Shown here piece after piece: positions 1 through 9,435 of a stretch of DNA of 64,000 nt. Under the pieces are notes generated by a model. That model was not told the DNA's origin and did no database searches. It saw only the letters and a list, made by a program, of their open reading frames with translations. Positions within the stretch are counted from its first letter, which is position 1, and each line of letters starts with the position of its first letter. Both the position numbers and the translations under genes were made by a program. Source of the DNA: Enterococcus innesii (lineage in GTDB: Bacteria; Bacillota; Bacilli; Lactobacillales; Enterococcaceae); assembly GCA_018982785.1 (NCBI GenBank), contig JAHHEN010000001.1, positions 620,001 to 684,000 of the forward strand. The letters are read 5' to 3'.

Positions 1-353
1 TTCGGATGGAACAAAACTTCTGCTAAAAAAGCGGCTGCTTGCGGCAAGACGGCTTCATCTGACACATACTTCCCGTTGACAAAGGACATCGCTGCATTGA
101 TTTGATGCAGATTGCCCCGTTTGTTGACATTCATACCAAAGCTGGCACCGTAAAGCTCCGCCAGTTGACTGCTAAATGCGGTCTGTGTCGGATAAGCCAA
201 ACTAGTCGTTTCTAATAAACTGGTTAATAAAGTCCGTTTGGCGGTCATTTCAGCCTGCAATGGTGCAGTGAACCGAACGAAAAAACGGATCGTTTTATAC
301 TTTTTGGTCGGCAGCACCGTTAACCGAACACCTTTTTTTAATTCAATAGACAT
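1..353 (-). CDS. M16-family (insulinase-like) peptidase, partial N-terminus
   Basis: The ATG at 353 follows a GGGGTG ribosome site, and the frame stays open to the window edge, so about 117 N-terminal residues are present. The protein starts MSIELKKGVRLTVLPTKKYK and contains segments such as TLLTSLLETTSLAYPT and AELYGASFGMNVNKRGN, typical of the YfmF/AlbF-like M16 homologues of Firmicutes. The usual HxxEH zinc motif is not seen at the expected place. Family knowledge: YfmF-type members often lack it and pair with an active YfmH-type partner, which may lie outside the window. The substrate is unknown. The family call rests on the overall look of the N-terminal half only. Confidence 0.7.
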   Translation of the reverse strand, partial: MSIELKKGVRLTVLPTKKYKTIRFFVRFTAPLQAEMTAKRTLLTSLLETTSLAYPTQTAFSSQLAELYGASFGMNVNKRGNLHQINAAMSFVNGKYVSDEAVLPQAAAFLAEVLFHP

Positions 354-514
354 GTGACACCCCTTCTAGAAGCAAAATTATCTCTTCAATTATAGCATAG
401 CTGACAAACTTTCTCCTTGGCTCATTGATTAAACCTGCTGCAGCGAGCGTTTTTTTTTATAAATCTTGCATTTTTCGCTATACTGTCAGTAAGATTTAGA
501 AGGGAGGATACAGG

Positions 515-961
515 ATGATTAAAGAATTTAAAGAATTTATTTTACGAGGAAACGTCATTGACTTGGCGATCGGGGTCGTAATCGGGAGTGCCTTCACCGC
601 AATCGTCACGAGTTTAGTTGAAGGATTGCTGACACCATTGGTTTCATGGATCTTATCACTCTTCGGTAACGCCGATGCCTTTTCTGGCTTGGTCTTTGAA
701 CCCGCCAAAAATGTGGTCTTTGATTTTGGCCGCGTAATCACTGCCATTATTACGTTCTTGATTACCGCATTTGTCTTGTTCTTGATTGTCAAAGCAGTCA
801 ACAAACTACGCAATCTGAAACAACAACCTGAGGAAGAAGAAGTACCAGAAGTCACTGCAGAGGATTATTTAGAAGAAATTCGTGATCTTTTAAAAGCACA
901 AACACCTACTGCCAACACCGTTGATCCACGCCCAACATCATTGGACGATACGATCAGATAA
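515..961 (+). CDS. mscL: Large-conductance mechanosensitive channel MscL
   Basis: The 148-residue protein matches MscL in length and order. A short amphipathic N-terminus (MIKEFKEFILRGN) leads into TM1 (VIDLAIGVVIGSAFTAIV), a periplasmic-type loop, TM2 (around residues 68-93) and a charged cytoplasmic helix with EEIRDLLK near the end. MscL forms a homopentameric pore that opens under membrane tension and releases solutes on hypo-osmotic shock. A strong GGGAGG site lies 9 bases before the ATG. The gene stands alone on the plus strand and converges with the acetyltransferase gene; a hairpin terminator lies downstream. Identification is secure. Confidence 0.96.
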   Translation: MIKEFKEFILRGNVIDLAIGVVIGSAFTAIVTSLVEGLLTPLVSWILSLFGNADAFSGLVFEPAKNVVFDFGRVITAIITFLITAFVLFLIVKAVNKLRNLKQQPEEEEVPEVTAEDYLEEIRDLLKAQTPTANTVDPRPTSLDDTIR

Positions 962-1508
962 AAAGACGGCTCTTTGTCAATAAGGACAAAAGAAACCATT
1001 CCGATTCATCAGATTCATCAATCTTAGCGCTAAAAGAAGCAAGCACGCGAACCTTTCTAGAGAGTCGCTGTGCTTGCTTCTTTTTCATCCCGACATGCAG
1101 GATCCCGTCTTCATAAAAAGGCGGTGTAATGGTTTTAAAGCCATACTGGCCGTAGAATTTTTCTAAGTGGGCTTGCGCTTCGATCTCAATAGGCAAAGCC
1201 GGATAACACTGCTCAATGCGTTGCAAAACTTCTTTGATCAGACGATGACCTTCGTTTTGCCCCCGGTATGCTGGTGCCACAATGACCCGACCAAAATGCA
1301 CCGTTTGTTCCTGCTGGAAAATACGGGCGTAGGATACGATCTGCCCGTCCTCATCGAGGGCCCATAAATGTTTGGCCTGTTCATCGATCGCATCGATCTC
1401 TTGATACGCACACGCTTGTTCCACCACAAAAACCGCTGTACGCAAACGGGCAAGTTGATAAAACTCCACCCCAGTCATTTCCCCTAACTCTTTTAGAAAA
1501 AACGCCAT
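954..1508 (-). CDS. ElaA-like GNAT family N-acetyltransferase (C-terminal end suspect)
   Basis: The ATG at 1508 follows an AAGGAG site. The GNAT fold is visible: FVVEQACAYQEIDAID, then the acetyl-CoA binding strand and loop VHFGRVIVAPAYRGQNEGHR (R/QxxGxG/A-like), and a terminal FYGQYGFKT. This arrangement matches the ElaA subfamily of about 150 residues. As read, the frame runs on for about 35 atypical residues straight through the downstream terminator hairpin. One extra A in the run read at 1081-1085 would instead give a stop at 1057 and a 150-residue protein, so the true end is probably 1057. Acetyl acceptor unknown. Confidence 0.75.
   Translation of the reverse strand: MAFFLKELGEMTGVEFYQLARLRTAVFVVEQACAYQEIDAIDEQAKHLWALDEDGQIVSYARIFQQEQTVHFGRVIVAPAYRGQNEGHRLIKEVLQRIEQCYPALPIEIEAQAHLEKFYGQYGFKTITPPFYEDGILHVGMKKKQAQRLSRKVRVLASFSAKIDESDESEWFLLSLLTKSRLFI
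1036..1085 (+). terminator. Bidirectional hairpin terminator between mscL and the GNAT gene
   Basis: The arms GAAGCAAGCAC (1036-1046) and GTGCTTGCTTC (1070-1080) are perfectly complementary. A T-run (1081-1085) follows on the plus strand and an A-run (1032-1035) precedes, so the element can end both mscL and the convergent acetyltransferase transcript. Confidence 0.8.
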
Positions 1509-1569
1509 CCCATCACTCCTTATCTTATTGAACCAAAAAAGAGTCAACAAAGTGTCAACTCTTCTTGTT

Positions 1570-1815
1570 TCAAACAGCTTCTGATAAAAATTCAATCTCA
1601 ACAGTTCTGGTTAAAATATCTGAATAACTATAAGAAACCCGCTCGAATGAATTCTCATTTGGATCCAAATCTACAACAAAAACTGAAGGATAAGTTTCTG
1701 TCAAAACGCCGCGACGTTCAGTTTGACGCTTACGTCCAGTCTGAGCAACTAGCATAATCTCACTACCGATACGGCCTTCTAAATCTTTCTTGATCGTAGC
1801 TAAAGTTGTTGGCAT
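1570..1815 (-). CDS. veg: Veg protein (DUF1021)
   Basis: This 81-residue protein starts at the ATG at 1815 (MPTTLATIKKDLEGRIG) behind a CGAGGTGA ribosome site. The sequence, with IGSEIMLVAQTGRKRQTERRG and a V-D-L-D-P-N-E-N-S-FERVSYSYSD stretch, is characteristic of Veg, a small abundant protein of Firmicutes. Family knowledge: B. subtilis Veg influences biofilm matrix gene expression and is driven by one of the strongest promoters known. A near-consensus promoter sits immediately upstream here too. The ATG further upstream was not chosen because it lacks a ribosome site and overlaps the promoter. Confidence 0.9.
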   Translation of the reverse strand: MPTTLATIKKDLEGRIGSEIMLVAQTGRKRQTERRGVLTETYPSVFVVDLDPNENSFERVSYSYSDILTRTVEIEFLSEAV

Positions 1816-1834
1816 CGCATTCACCTCGAGCATC

Positions 1835-1863
1835 ATCATACCACGAAAAGCAGAAAATTTCAA
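1835..1863 (-). promoter_or_regulatory. veg promoter
   Basis: On the minus strand TTGAAA (1858-1863) is separated by exactly 17 bases from TATGAT (1835-1840), which is preceded by TGG (extended -10). The predicted start leaves a leader of about 13 bases, in line with strong veg expression. Confidence 0.75.
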
Positions 1864-1902
1864 GTTTACCATAAAATAATTCTACTTTCAATAAGATTTT
1901 TG

Positions 1903-2465
1903 TTAAACACCCTTGATAAGCGCTATCAACTTTGTCCGACCGCGACTGAAAGCGCTTTTATTTTTTCGTGAGGCAGCTTTTCTTGCGCGGCAATCTGATC
2001 AAGTTCTAATCCTTTTAAATAATTCATTATAACCATTCGTTCTAAAGACGATAAATTTTTCGGATACTCTGCTAACGATTCATTAACGAACAAATAGGTC
2101 TCTGCAGTTTCCGCACAGCGATTATGATCGGTCAAAAACCGATTGCCTTCTTGTGAAAGCTTTTCTTCCAGCGAGCAGGCATCGACTTGGGCTTTGCGTT
2201 TTTGGGCATGCTGCGCCCGCAACAAGCTGCAGATACGGTTTTCAAAGGATCGCTTAAACAAGATACCCAGCGTCGTTCCCTTGTCCTGATCGTAAGTCTT
2301 TAGACACTTATTAAAAACGATCCGACCTTCTTGCAGCCAATCATCTAAGTCATAATCCCGCAGATAATATTTTTTATGCAAAATCTCAACGATCGGTCGA
2401 TATTTTCTGAACAACTCTTCAAATCTATCTGAACGGTGCGATACTTGTCTTTCCTTTGTGCGCAT
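1903..2465 (-). CDS. Sigma-70 family RNA polymerase sigma factor (SigH/ComX-like), frameshifted near its end
   Basis: The ATG at 2465 lies 8 bases after AAAGGAG; the GTG at 2474 overlaps that site and was rejected. Region 2 is clear (FEELFRKYRPIVEILHKKYY, then DLDDWLQEGRIVFNKCLKTY), with a weaker region 4 helix-turn-helix (LSSLERMVIMNYLKGLELDQIA). It is a small alternative sigma factor of about 187 residues, related to SigH/ComX proteins encoded next to cysS-mrnC-rlmB-rae1 in Firmicutes. As read, the frame stops at 1926. Restoring one A in the run at 1956-1959 (plus-strand T-run) extends it to a basic tail (SRGRTKLIALIKGV) ending at 1903, which is how the family normally ends. The regulon is unknown. 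Confidence 0.8.
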
Positions 2466-2559
2466 CGAGATCACTCCTTTTGTTTTGCTTCATTTGCTAC
2501 AAAAGGAGCGTATCATAAATGGCTCGGTCATCTTCTAATTTACCAGACCAACTTTGTCC

Positions 2560-3078
2560 CTAACTAAGGTCCCGCAATTTCTTTTCAAGTTCGGCTAATT
2601 GTTCCGGTGACCAGGGGGAATTGCGCCGGAAATTTTCAAACCGCAAGTCGGTTTGATGCTCGTGGATGTCTTTTTCCGTTTTTTCCACGCTTTTGTACAA
2701 TTCCCGTGCCGAAGTCCGCAAGGCACCTTGAGAGAAGATCACCCACTGTTCGGCTAAATCGCTGGTAGCGACGGTGACTTGCGTCAATCGATTGTTTAAT
2801 TCACCAGCGATTCGTTCGATGTAGCTGTCGGCGGTCTCTCCTTCTTCGGTAAAAATAACTTCCAGCTGATATTTGGTGTAACTTTGTGTCACACCAGGCA
2901 CCAGTTGGGCATCAAAAACAACGATGATTTTCAACCCTTCATATTTTGCATAATTTGACAGCCGGTTCAGTAAGGCTTCTCGGGCATCTTCTAAACGGTC
3001 CTGATTTTTCAAAAGAACCAGCTCCGGCCAAGCGCCAATCATATTGTAGCCATCCACGATCAGCAAAGGGGTTTTCAT
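2560..3078 (-). CDS. rae1: Rae1/YacP, ribosome-associated NYN-domain endoribonuclease
   Basis: The 172-residue NYN/PIN-like protein opens with LLIVDGYNMIGAWPEL, which carries the first catalytic aspartate, followed by IIVVFDAQLVPG, EEGETADSYIER and VATSDLAEQWVIFSQGA, giving the conserved acidic residues of the fold. Family knowledge: B. subtilis Rae1 enters the ribosomal A site and cleaves certain mRNAs during translation. The start codon overlaps the rlmB stop by 4 bases (ATGA), so the two are translationally coupled. It closes the cysE-cysS-mrnC-rlmB-rae1 operon; the sigma-factor gene follows after about 95 bases. Confidence 0.9.
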   Translation of the reverse strand: MKTPLLIVDGYNMIGAWPELVLLKNQDRLEDAREALLNRLSNYAKYEGLKIIVVFDAQLVPGVTQSYTKYQLEVIFTEEGETADSYIERIAGELNNRLTQVTVATSDLAEQWVIFSQGALRTSARELYKSVEKTEKDIHEHQTDLRFENFRRNSPWSPEQLAELEKKLRDLS

Positions 3079-3914
3079 TGGGACGCCCCATTCCGGCTAG
3101 TAAAGGCCTGGTACATTAACAAGCCCGCCGCTACACTGGCATTCAAGCTCTGCACGTGACCGGTCATTGGGATCGTCAGCATTTGGTCCACTTCTTTTTT
3201 CAAGCCTTCTCCCATGCCGCGACCTTCGTTACCGATGATCAAACCGACCGCCCCTTGAGCATTCCATGTGCGGTAATCACTGCCGCTCATATCAGTACCA
3301 AAGATCCAAAAACCAGCTTTTTTCAGCTGCTGGACTGCTTGGGTCAAATTAGTCACGCGGGCCACAGGAATATGTTCCACTGCGCCAGTCGATGTTTTCA
3401 CCACGATCGGCGTGATCCCCACCGCACGGTGTTTCGGAATGATGATCCCGTCTACGCCGCTGGCATCAGCGGTTCGCATGATGGAGCCGAAATTATGGGG
3501 ATCTTCTAGATTATCCAAAATCAGATACAGCGGCTGTTCTTTCGTTTGGGCCAACAATTCATCCAAGGTCAAATACTGGTAAGGGGTGATCGCCAAGATC
3601 ATGCCTTGATGGACCCCTTGGTCACTCATCGTATCCAGCTTTTGTTTTGGCACCCATTTGACCGGAACTGCCTGTTCCCGCGCCATTTCTTTCAAACGAT
3701 CGATTTTTTCTCCCCGTGCTTCTTCGGAAAGAAACAGCTTGTTGCCTCGCCCTTCTTTCAAGGCTTCAGCAACCGCATGATAGCCAAAGACAAAATTATC
3801 TTCGATGGCTTCTCCAGCGGCTTCTTTGCGGCGATCCGGTCTATTTTCTTGTCTGGCTTCTGATCGGCCAGCTGTTTTTTTATTTGGACGCTTTCTTTGC
3901 GGTTTTTCTCGCAT
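3075..3914 (-). CDS. rlmB: 23S rRNA (guanosine-2'-O-)-methyltransferase RlmB
   Basis: This SpoU/TrmH-family enzyme of 279 residues has a very basic N-terminal extension (residues 1-38), a substrate-binding domain starting [15 protein letters not shown], and a SPOUT domain with [28 protein letters not shown] and [13 protein letters not shown], the three SPOU motifs that form the knot binding S-adenosylmethionine. It 2'-O-methylates a 23S rRNA guanosine. The ATG follows GTAGGAG, and the first 35 bases overlap the end of mrnC. This association with mrnC, cysS and rae1 is typical of Firmicutes. Confidence 0.93.
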   Translation of the reverse strand: MREKPQRKRPNKKTAGRSEARQENRPDRRKEAAGEAIEDNFVFGYHAVAEALKEGRGNKLFLSEEARGEKIDRLKEMAREQAVPVKWVPKQKLDTMSDQGVHQGMILAITPYQYLTLDELLAQTKEQPLYLILDNLEDPHNFGSIMRTADASGVDGIIIPKHRAVGITPIVVKTSTGAVEHIPVARVTNLTQAVQQLKKAGFWIFGTDMSGSDYRTWNAQGAVGLIIGNEGRGMGEGLKKEVDQMLTIPMTGHVQSLNASVAAGLLMYQAFTSRNGASQ

Positions 3915-4302
3915 CTTCTTCTCCTACTTTCTTTATACACCAGTCTATTAGCTCGTCTAAGCGTTCTTTTTGCTGCGTGAGGTGCAAATACCCGATCAGC
4001 GATTCAAAGCCAGTAGCGATACGATACGTCGTGACATCGGCATTTTTGGCACCCGTATGGCTTTTACTATTACGGCCGCGGCGGTAAAAATCATGTTCTT
4101 CTTCGGTCAGGATCTCTTCATCCAACATCTTTTGGATCAACGCCGCTTGGGCTTTGGCTGACACATAGTGGGTCGCCATATGGTGCAGTTGGTTCGGTCG
4201 AGTTTGGCCTTGGGCGACTAAATAATCGCGAATATAGACTTCATAGACCGCATCCCCCACATAGGCCAATGCCAAACCATTCAATTGTTTATAATCTCTC
4301 AT
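3880..4302 (-). CDS. mrnC: Mini-ribonuclease III
   Basis: This 140-residue RNase III-like protein lacks a double-stranded RNA-binding domain. [20 protein letters not shown] holds the conserved catalytic acidic residues, followed by [19 protein letters not shown] and [12 protein letters not shown]. It acts as a dimer; in B. subtilis it trims 23S precursor ends. I chose the ATG at 4302 because it overlaps the cysS stop as ATGA and places [10 protein letters not shown] at the family N-terminus. An ATG at 4317 with an AAGGAA site is also possible. Confidence 0.92.
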   Translation of the reverse strand: MRDYKQLNGLALAYVGDAVYEVYIRDYLVAQGQTRPNQLHHMATHYVSAKAQAALIQKMLDEEILTEEEHDFYRRGRNSKSHTGAKNADVTTYRIATGFESLIGYLHLTQQKERLDELIDWCIKKVGEEDARKTAKKASK

Positions 4303-5711
4303 GTTTCTCGTCTCCATCGGGTTCCTTGCGGGGTATCTTCTAAGATGATCCCTTGTTCTTTCAACTCATCACGGATTTGGTCGCTGCGGGCAAAATCTTT
4401 GGCTTTGCGGGCGGCAATCCGTTCATTGATCAGCTGTTCGATTTCTTCATCCAGCAATTCTTCTGATACAAAATAAATCCCGAAAATCGTCAGCCATTCG
4501 CTGAATTTGGCTAATCCAGCGGCTAATAAAGCCAAGTCTGTTTCTGGGTCTTCGCTAGCTAAGTTCAGCCACTTCGCCAATTCATAGACCACAGTGATCC
4601 CGTTAGCCGCGTTGAAATCGTCGTCCATTTCTTTGACGAAACGTTCTTCAAATTCTTCCAGAACCGCTGCATGGATTTCCTCATCGCTGGCTTGATAATG
4701 ACTGCTATTCAAGCGGAATTTGGCATTTTCATAAGTCGTCCGCAATTTTTGCAGATTGGTTTGTGCTTCATGCAAGGTAGTCTCGCTGTATTTGATTGGT
4801 CGGCGGTACTGAGTCGTTGCCAAAAAGAAACGCAGCACCTGCGGATCAATTTTTTTGACCATCTCATGCACCGTGACGAAGTTGCCTAGCGACTTACTCA
4901 TTTTTTCTTCGTCTTCACCGATCGTCACATAGCCGTTATGCATCCAATAGTTGGCAAAGGTCTTGCCGGTTTTTGCCTCGCTTTGGGCGATCTCATTTTC
5001 ATGATGCGGGAAGGTCAAGTCTTGTCCGCCTCCATGAATATCGATGGTCTCGCCTAGGTGTTTGGTCGCCATCACCGAGCATTCGATATGCCAGCCGGGA
5101 CGTCCGGCTCCCCAAGGAGATTCCCAAGCGATCTCATCGCCTTTTGCCGCTTTCCACAAAGCAAAATCCAACGGATCTTCCTTGATTTTTTGTTCTTCAC
5201 CGGTCCGCTGGCTTGCGCCGACTTCCAGCTCATCGATGGATTGGTCGCTTAACTGCCCATAGTGAGCAAATTTACGGGTACGGTAATAAACATCGCCATT
5301 GACTGGATAGGCATAGCCTTTTTCTACAAGAGCAGCAATAAAGGCAATGATGTCTTCGATATGATCCATCACACGAGGATTCATCGTAGCAGGTTTGACG
5401 TTCAGCGCTGCGGTATCTTCATTGAAGGCGTTGATAAAACGCTCTGCCACTTCTGGGGCCGTCGTGCCTAATTCTTTTGCCGCACGAATGATTTTATCAT
5501 CGACATCGGTAAAATTCATCAAATAGTCCACTGTATAGCCGCGGTATTCAAAATAACGGCGTACGGTATCAAACGACACAGTACTACGGCCATTCCCGAT
5601 ATGGATATAGTTATAGACCGTGGGTCCGCAAACATACATTTTTACTTTCTTTTCTTCCAATGGCTGAAACACTTCTTTTTCCCGTGTCAGCGTATTATAG
5701 ATTTTAATCAT
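4299..5711 (-). CDS. cysS: Cysteinyl-tRNA synthetase
   Basis: The 470-residue class I synthetase charges tRNA-Cys. Visible motifs are [12 protein letters not shown] (HIGH), the zinc-site region with [12 protein letters not shown] and HHENEIAQ, and [10 protein letters not shown] (KMSKS), followed by the helical anticodon-binding domain and a short C-terminal domain ending TPQGTRWRR. The ATG at 5711 lies inside the last codons of cysE (8-base overlap), so the two are coupled and share the cysteine T-box leader. An upstream in-frame start would run deep into cysE and was rejected. Confidence 0.97.
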   Translation of the reverse strand: MIKIYNTLTREKEVFQPLEEKKVKMYVCGPTVYNYIHIGNGRSTVSFDTVRRYFEYRGYTVDYLMNFTDVDDKIIRAAKELGTTAPEVAERFINAFNEDTAALNVKPATMNPRVMDHIEDIIAFIAALVEKGYAYPVNGDVYYRTRKFAHYGQLSDQSIDELEVGASQRTGEEQKIKEDPLDFALWKAAKGDEIAWESPWGAGRPGWHIECSVMATKHLGETIDIHGGGQDLTFPHHENEIAQSEAKTGKTFANYWMHNGYVTIGEDEEKMSKSLGNFVTVHEMVKKIDPQVLRFFLATTQYRRPIKYSETTLHEAQTNLQKLRTTYENAKFRLNSSHYQASDEEIHAAVLEEFEERFVKEMDDDFNAANGITVVYELAKWLNLASEDPETDLALLAAGLAKFSEWLTIFGIYFVSEELLDEEIEQLINERIAARKAKDFARSDQIRDELKEQGIILEDTPQGTRWRRET

Positions 5712-6240
5712 CGTGGGTAACCTTCTTTCCTTTGATTCGAACGATCTTTGCCGGGATGCCAACAGCAGTTGCTTCTGCGGGGATATCCTTCAAAACCACT
5801 GCATTGGCGCCGATCTTTGCACGCTCACCGATCGTGACAGGGCCTAAGATCTGCGCATGGGCTGAGAGAAACGCACCGGTTTTGACCGTGGGATGACGCT
5901 TGCCTCGCTCTTTGCCGGTTCCCCCCAGGGTGACTCCGTGAAACAAGACGACATCATCTTCAATGATCGCCGTTTCCCCAATCACGACCCCCATCCCATG
6001 ATCGATAAAGACCCCTTGGCCGATCTGCGCACCAGGATGAATCTCGATCCCAGTCAAGAAACGCCAAAACTGGGCTGTCAGTTTTGCCAAAAAATACCAG
6101 CGATGCTGAAACAAAAAATGCGACCAACGATGCCAAAACAAGGCATGAAATCCTGGGTATGTGATGATGATCTCCAACGTTGATCGTACCGATGGATCAT
6201 GTTTTTTTGTTGCCGCAATTGCTTTTTTGAACCAAGTCAT
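5704..6240 (-). CDS. cysE: Serine O-acetyltransferase
   Basis: This 178-residue left-handed beta-helix acetyltransferase makes O-acetylserine, the precursor of cysteine. It shows the catalytic region [37 protein letters not shown] and hexapeptide repeats up to VGIPAKIV. The N-terminal helical domain is short, as usual in Gram-positive CysE. The ATG at 6240 follows a TAGGTGAGAAG site. A longer frame upstream would translate the T-box leader and was rejected. Pairing with cysS under one tRNA-Cys-sensing leader ties cysteine synthesis and tRNA charging to the same signal. Confidence 0.95.
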   Translation of the reverse strand: MTWFKKAIAATKKHDPSVRSTLEIIITYPGFHALFWHRWSHFLFQHRWYFLAKLTAQFWRFLTGIEIHPGAQIGQGVFIDHGMGVVIGETAIIEDDVVLFHGVTLGGTGKERGKRHPTVKTGAFLSAHAQILGPVTIGERAKIGANAVVLKDIPAEATAVGIPAKIVRIKGKKVTHDD

Positions 6241-6249
6241 CTTCTCACC

Positions 6250-6490
6250 TACTTTATCCAAACTTCTTGATACGAAAAAAGCGTCTTTCAAATAAGTTTC
6301 CTTATTCAAAAGACGCTTTTTTGCGTGGTCCCACTTTTGTTCGCAGTTCGGCACTGCCTTCAAGCGGGTAACGTCCGCTGCTTCGTCTTTGACTTGCGCC
6401 AAAGCCACTCCTAGGTGCATTTCCTAGCCTTTTTTGACCACTCTCACCTTCCGTGGCCTCTCTGAAAAAAATCGGCTAGTACTTCGTCTA
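6250..6490 (-). promoter_or_regulatory. T-box leader (Cys) controlling cysE-cysS
   Basis: The T-box core AAGTGGGACCACGC lies at 6323-6336 (minus strand). It is followed by a terminator hairpin whose arms GCGTCTTT and AAAGACGC lie at 6308-6316 and 6281-6288, with a T-run. Upstream is a stem I-like region with an AGAGAGG / GGTGAGAG arrangement. In the putative specifier loop GGAAATGCACC, TGC (6417-6419) is a cysteine codon followed by the usual A. Known mechanism: uncharged tRNA-Cys pairs with the specifier and the T-box, stabilising the antiterminator. Class membership is clear; the specifier assignment is by eye. Confidence 0.88.
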
Positions 6491-6500
6491 TTCGCTGTGT

Positions 6501-7958
6501 TTATAACACGTTATTCAAATGATCAAGGGCTTTTTCTTTCCCTAATAATTCAACGGTATCCGGTAGTTCTGGTCCGTGGGTTTGGCCTGAGACCGCCACG
6601 CGGATCGGCATGAATAAATTCTTGCCTTTGACGCCTGTTTCTTTTTGGATCTCTTTGATGGCTGCTTTGACTGCTGCAGCCTCAACGACTGGCATCGCCT
6701 GTAATTTTTCTTTAAAGGCTGTTAAAACCGTCGGTACGGTTTCTCCTGCTAAGACTTCTTTGGCTGCATCATCTAATTCAGGATGTTCTTCGAAGAACAA
6801 CTCCGAAAGATCGACGATTTGAGCCGCAAAACTCATTTGTGGTTGATACAAGGACACGATTTTTTTCAACCAAGCAGCTTTTTCTTCGGTCAATGTTTCT
6901 TCGATGCGGCCAGCTTTTACCAAGTAAGGAACGCACATTGCCGTCAATTCATCCAAATCCATTTGTTTCATGTATTGGTTATTGACCCATTCCAATTTCT
7001 TGGCATCGAAGGCAGCTGGTGATTTGCTCAACCGTTCAGGATCAAAGATTTTGATCAATTCTTCTTGAGAGAAAATTTCTTCCTCCCCAACTGGTGACCA
7101 GCCTAAAAGTGCAATAAAGTTGAACATAGCATCTGGCAAATAGCCCAATTCACGGTATTGCTCGATGAATTGCAGAATCGATTCGTCCCGTTTGCTTAAT
7201 TTTTTCCCAGTTTCGCTATTGATGATCAACGTCATGTGACCGAATTCCGGTGCTTGCCAGCCAAATGCTTCATAGATCATCAACTGTTTTGGTGTGTTGG
7301 CGATGTGGTCATCTCCACGCAACACATGGGTGATTTTCATATGATGGTCATCGACTGCTACTGCAAAGTTGTAGGTCGGCATGCCATCACGTTTTTGGAT
7401 GACAAAATCGCCACCGACATTATCTGATTCAAAAACGATCTCGCCTTTGACCATGTCGTGGAATTTGTATTCAGTATTGCGAGAGACACGGAAACGAATC
7501 ACTGGTTTCAAGCCTTGTGCTTCTTTTTCGGCTTGCTCTTCCGGTGTTAAGTTGGCACATTTCCCTGCATAATGAGGCATTTCGCCACGAGCTCTTTGGC
7601 CTTCACGTTCGGCTTCCAACTCTTCTTCCGTACAATAACACTTATACGCACGATTGCTTGCGAGCAATTGATCGATCAGTGGTTGGTAGATATCGCCGCG
7701 TTCTGATTGACGATACGGACCGTATTCTCCTGGATTTTCAGGTGATTCGTCCCAATCCATTCCTAACCATTGCAAGTTTTCAAGCTGGCTTTTTTCACCA
7801 TCTTCAATGTTTCTTTTTTGATCGGTGTCTTCGATTCGGATAATAAATTCACCGTCATTATGACGAGCAAACAAATAATTGAATAAAGCCGTCCGAGCAT
7901 TCCCGATGTGTAAATGTCCTGTTGGACTTGGCGCGTAACGTACACGTACTTTTGTCAT
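6501..7958 (-). CDS. gltX: Glutamyl-tRNA synthetase
   Basis: The 485-residue class I synthetase begins [20 protein letters not shown] (HIGH motif) and has EDTDQKRN, a [12 protein letters not shown] insertion, the KKLSKRDES motif (KMSKS equivalent) and the all-helical anticodon-binding C-terminus. Family knowledge: in enterococci this enzyme is usually non-discriminating, also making Glu-tRNA-Gln for the GatCAB pathway; discrimination cannot be read directly here. It is transcribed alone from a promoter near 8065-8093, and cysES downstream has its own T-box unit. Confidence 0.96.
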   Translation of the reverse strand: MTKVRVRYAPSPTGHLHIGNARTALFNYLFARHNDGEFIIRIEDTDQKRNIEDGEKSQLENLQWLGMDWDESPENPGEYGPYRQSERGDIYQPLIDQLLASNRAYKCYCTEEELEAEREGQRARGEMPHYAGKCANLTPEEQAEKEAQGLKPVIRFRVSRNTEYKFHDMVKGEIVFESDNVGGDFVIQKRDGMPTYNFAVAVDDHHMKITHVLRGDDHIANTPKQLMIYEAFGWQAPEFGHMTLIINSETGKKLSKRDESILQFIEQYRELGYLPDAMFNFIALLGWSPVGEEEIFSQEELIKIFDPERLSKSPAAFDAKKLEWVNNQYMKQMDLDELTAMCVPYLVKAGRIEETLTEEKAAWLKKIVSLYQPQMSFAAQIVDLSELFFEEHPELDDAAKEVLAGETVPTVLTAFKEKLQAMPVVEAAAVKAAIKEIQKETGVKGKNLFMPIRVAVSGQTHGPELPDTVELLGKEKALDHLNNVL

Positions 7959-8064
7959 TGTTTTCCTCTTCCTTCATCTGATTTCCAAGCCAGCCAAGCT
8001 GCTTGGGGCTTATTGTTCAGTTTAGTGGGAAAGACCCGCGTAAAAAACAGAACCCTCAAGTTGA

Positions 8065-8093
8065 ATTGTACAATCAATAACCCAATTAGTAAA
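8065..8093 (-). promoter_or_regulatory. Probable gltX promoter
   Basis: On the minus strand TTTACT (8088-8093) and TACAAT (8065-8070) are separated by 17 bases. A leader of about 100 bases follows to the gltX ATG and contains a small CCAAGC/GCTTGG hairpin. Confidence 0.5.
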
Positions 8094-8122
8094 GGCAGCT
8101 GGCATATTTTACGCCAGCTGCC
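8094..8122 (-). terminator. Hairpin after yacL
   Basis: Ten-base perfect arms GGCAGCTGGC (8094-8103) and GCCAGCTGCC (8113-8122) follow the yacL stop. The T-run is short (CTTTACT), so termination may be partial. Confidence 0.55.
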
Positions 8123-8127
8123 GAGGA

Positions 8128-9267
8128 TTATTTCTCTGATTTCGATCCTTCTTTGTTGTCGATGCCGCGACCAGAATGGGCTGGTTTAGCAAAAATCATC
8201 CGCCCAGCTGCCGTTTGCAAGGCGCTGGTGACGATCACTTCGATGTGTTCATTCATGTAATGCTGGCCATCTTCCACCACGACCATCGTCCCGTCATCTA
8301 GATAAGCGACCCCTTGCTGGCGCTCCGTGCCAGCTTTCACTACTAAGACGTGCATGCTTTCTCCTGGAATCACCACTGGTTTGACCGCATTGGCCAACGC
8401 ATTGATATTCAAGACCGGCACATTTTGAAATTCAGAAACTTTGTTTAAATTGTAATCATTGGTCACGACGACACCATCCAGCATCTTCGCTAACTTGATC
8501 AGCTTGCTGTCGACTTCGGAAATGTCTTCAAAATCGCCTTCGTACATCTCAACAGCGATGCCTTCTTCTTTTTGCAAAGCATTCAAAATATCCAAGCCGC
8601 GGCGGCCTCGAACCCGTTTCAAACTATCGCCAGAATCTGCGATGTACTGCAATTCGTACAAGACAAAATTCGGGATCAGCAAGACGCCTTCTAAAAAGCC
8701 TGTTTTAGCAATGTCATAGATCCGACCATCAATGATCACGCTGGTATCCAAAATTTTGTATTTGTGGAAGTGATCCGCGATTTTTCTTTCCAGCATCTGC
8801 TGTTCATCTTGCTCTTGGGGCTCTGCCTTTTTGTTTTTCGGGGCAAAGACTTTTTTCCATTCATCGATCCGTGTCGTCCCGATCTGAAAACCGAGATACC
8901 CTAACAGGACCATCACTAAGATTGGGGCGATCCCGTTGATAAAAGGAATATCCCAATTGTAAAAAGGAATCGACACGATCACACCGATCATCAGACCGAT
9001 GATCGAACCAATTGCGCCAAACAAGAGATAGGTTAAGCTCAATTCACTTAGTTTTTCTTCAATTTTGCGAATACCGGCTGCAATATATTTCGCTAATAGT
9101 AAAGATAATAAAAAGAAAATAAGGGCTCCAAGCAAACTATTAGTGATGTTATTATTCAGCCATTCATTTTGGGTTTGCCCAATGGCTTGCCATGCGATAG
9201 GCATCAGTGAGATCCCCAGACTTGCTCCGGCAAGTACCATTAGTGCGGTAATGACTCGTTTCTGCAT
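8128..9267 (-). CDS. yacL: YacL, membrane-anchored PIN/TRAM-domain protein
   Basis: The ATG at 9267 follows TGGAGGAA. The protein of about 379 residues has four predicted membrane helices in its first 140 residues, then a PIN domain (residues about 175-300) with ILDTSVIIDGRIYDIA, LKRVRGRRGLDIL and VVTNDYNLNKV (acidic metal-binding residues), then a TRAM domain with GVAYLDDGTMVVVEDGQHY. PIN domains are usually single-strand RNA nucleases and TRAM binds RNA; the role of YacL is not established. It sits between radA and gltX, a conserved Firmicutes neighbourhood, and is likely cotranscribed from radA. Confidence 0.88.
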   Translation of the reverse strand: MQKRVITALMVLAGASLGISLMPIAWQAIGQTQNEWLNNNITNSLLGALIFFLLSLLLAKYIAAGIRKIEEKLSELSLTYLLFGAIGSIIGLMIGVIVSIPFYNWDIPFINGIAPILVMVLLGYLGFQIGTTRIDEWKKVFAPKNKKAEPQEQDEQQMLERKIADHFHKYKILDTSVIIDGRIYDIAKTGFLEGVLLIPNFVLYELQYIADSGDSLKRVRGRRGLDILNALQKEEGIAVEMYEGDFEDISEVDSKLIKLAKMLDGVVVTNDYNLNKVSEFQNVPVLNINALANAVKPVVIPGESMHVLVVKAGTERQQGVAYLDDGTMVVVEDGQHYMNEHIEVIVTSALQTAAGRMIFAKPAHSGRGIDNKEGSKSEK

Positions 9268-9435
9268 ACATGTTCCTCCATACTCCAGTAGGTTTCTTTT
9301 GTTCAAAAATCCGTGCTGCCAGACAGGCTCCTTCCGCCTGTCAGCGGCTGTCGGTCGGTTGGTTCAACCAAATGAATCAGCAGCATCAGGGCAAGAGGAG
9401 GGGCGACTGCCCCTTGCTCTTGCGTTGACTCCACT

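Noticed and set aside
1926-2465. Sigma-factor gene ending at 1926
   Set aside because: The tail AVGQS is atypical; one added A gives the basic family tail and a stop at 1903.
6241-6420. Longer CysE starting at 6420
   Set aside because: The extension translates the T-box leader and its terminator; the ATG at 6240 has the ribosome site and the family N-terminus.
9307-9435. RNA gene between radA and yacL
   Set aside because: There are two G/C-rich hairpins (around 9311-9350 and 9390-9425), but no promoter of its own and no known RNA family recognised; it may be only a processed intergenic segment.
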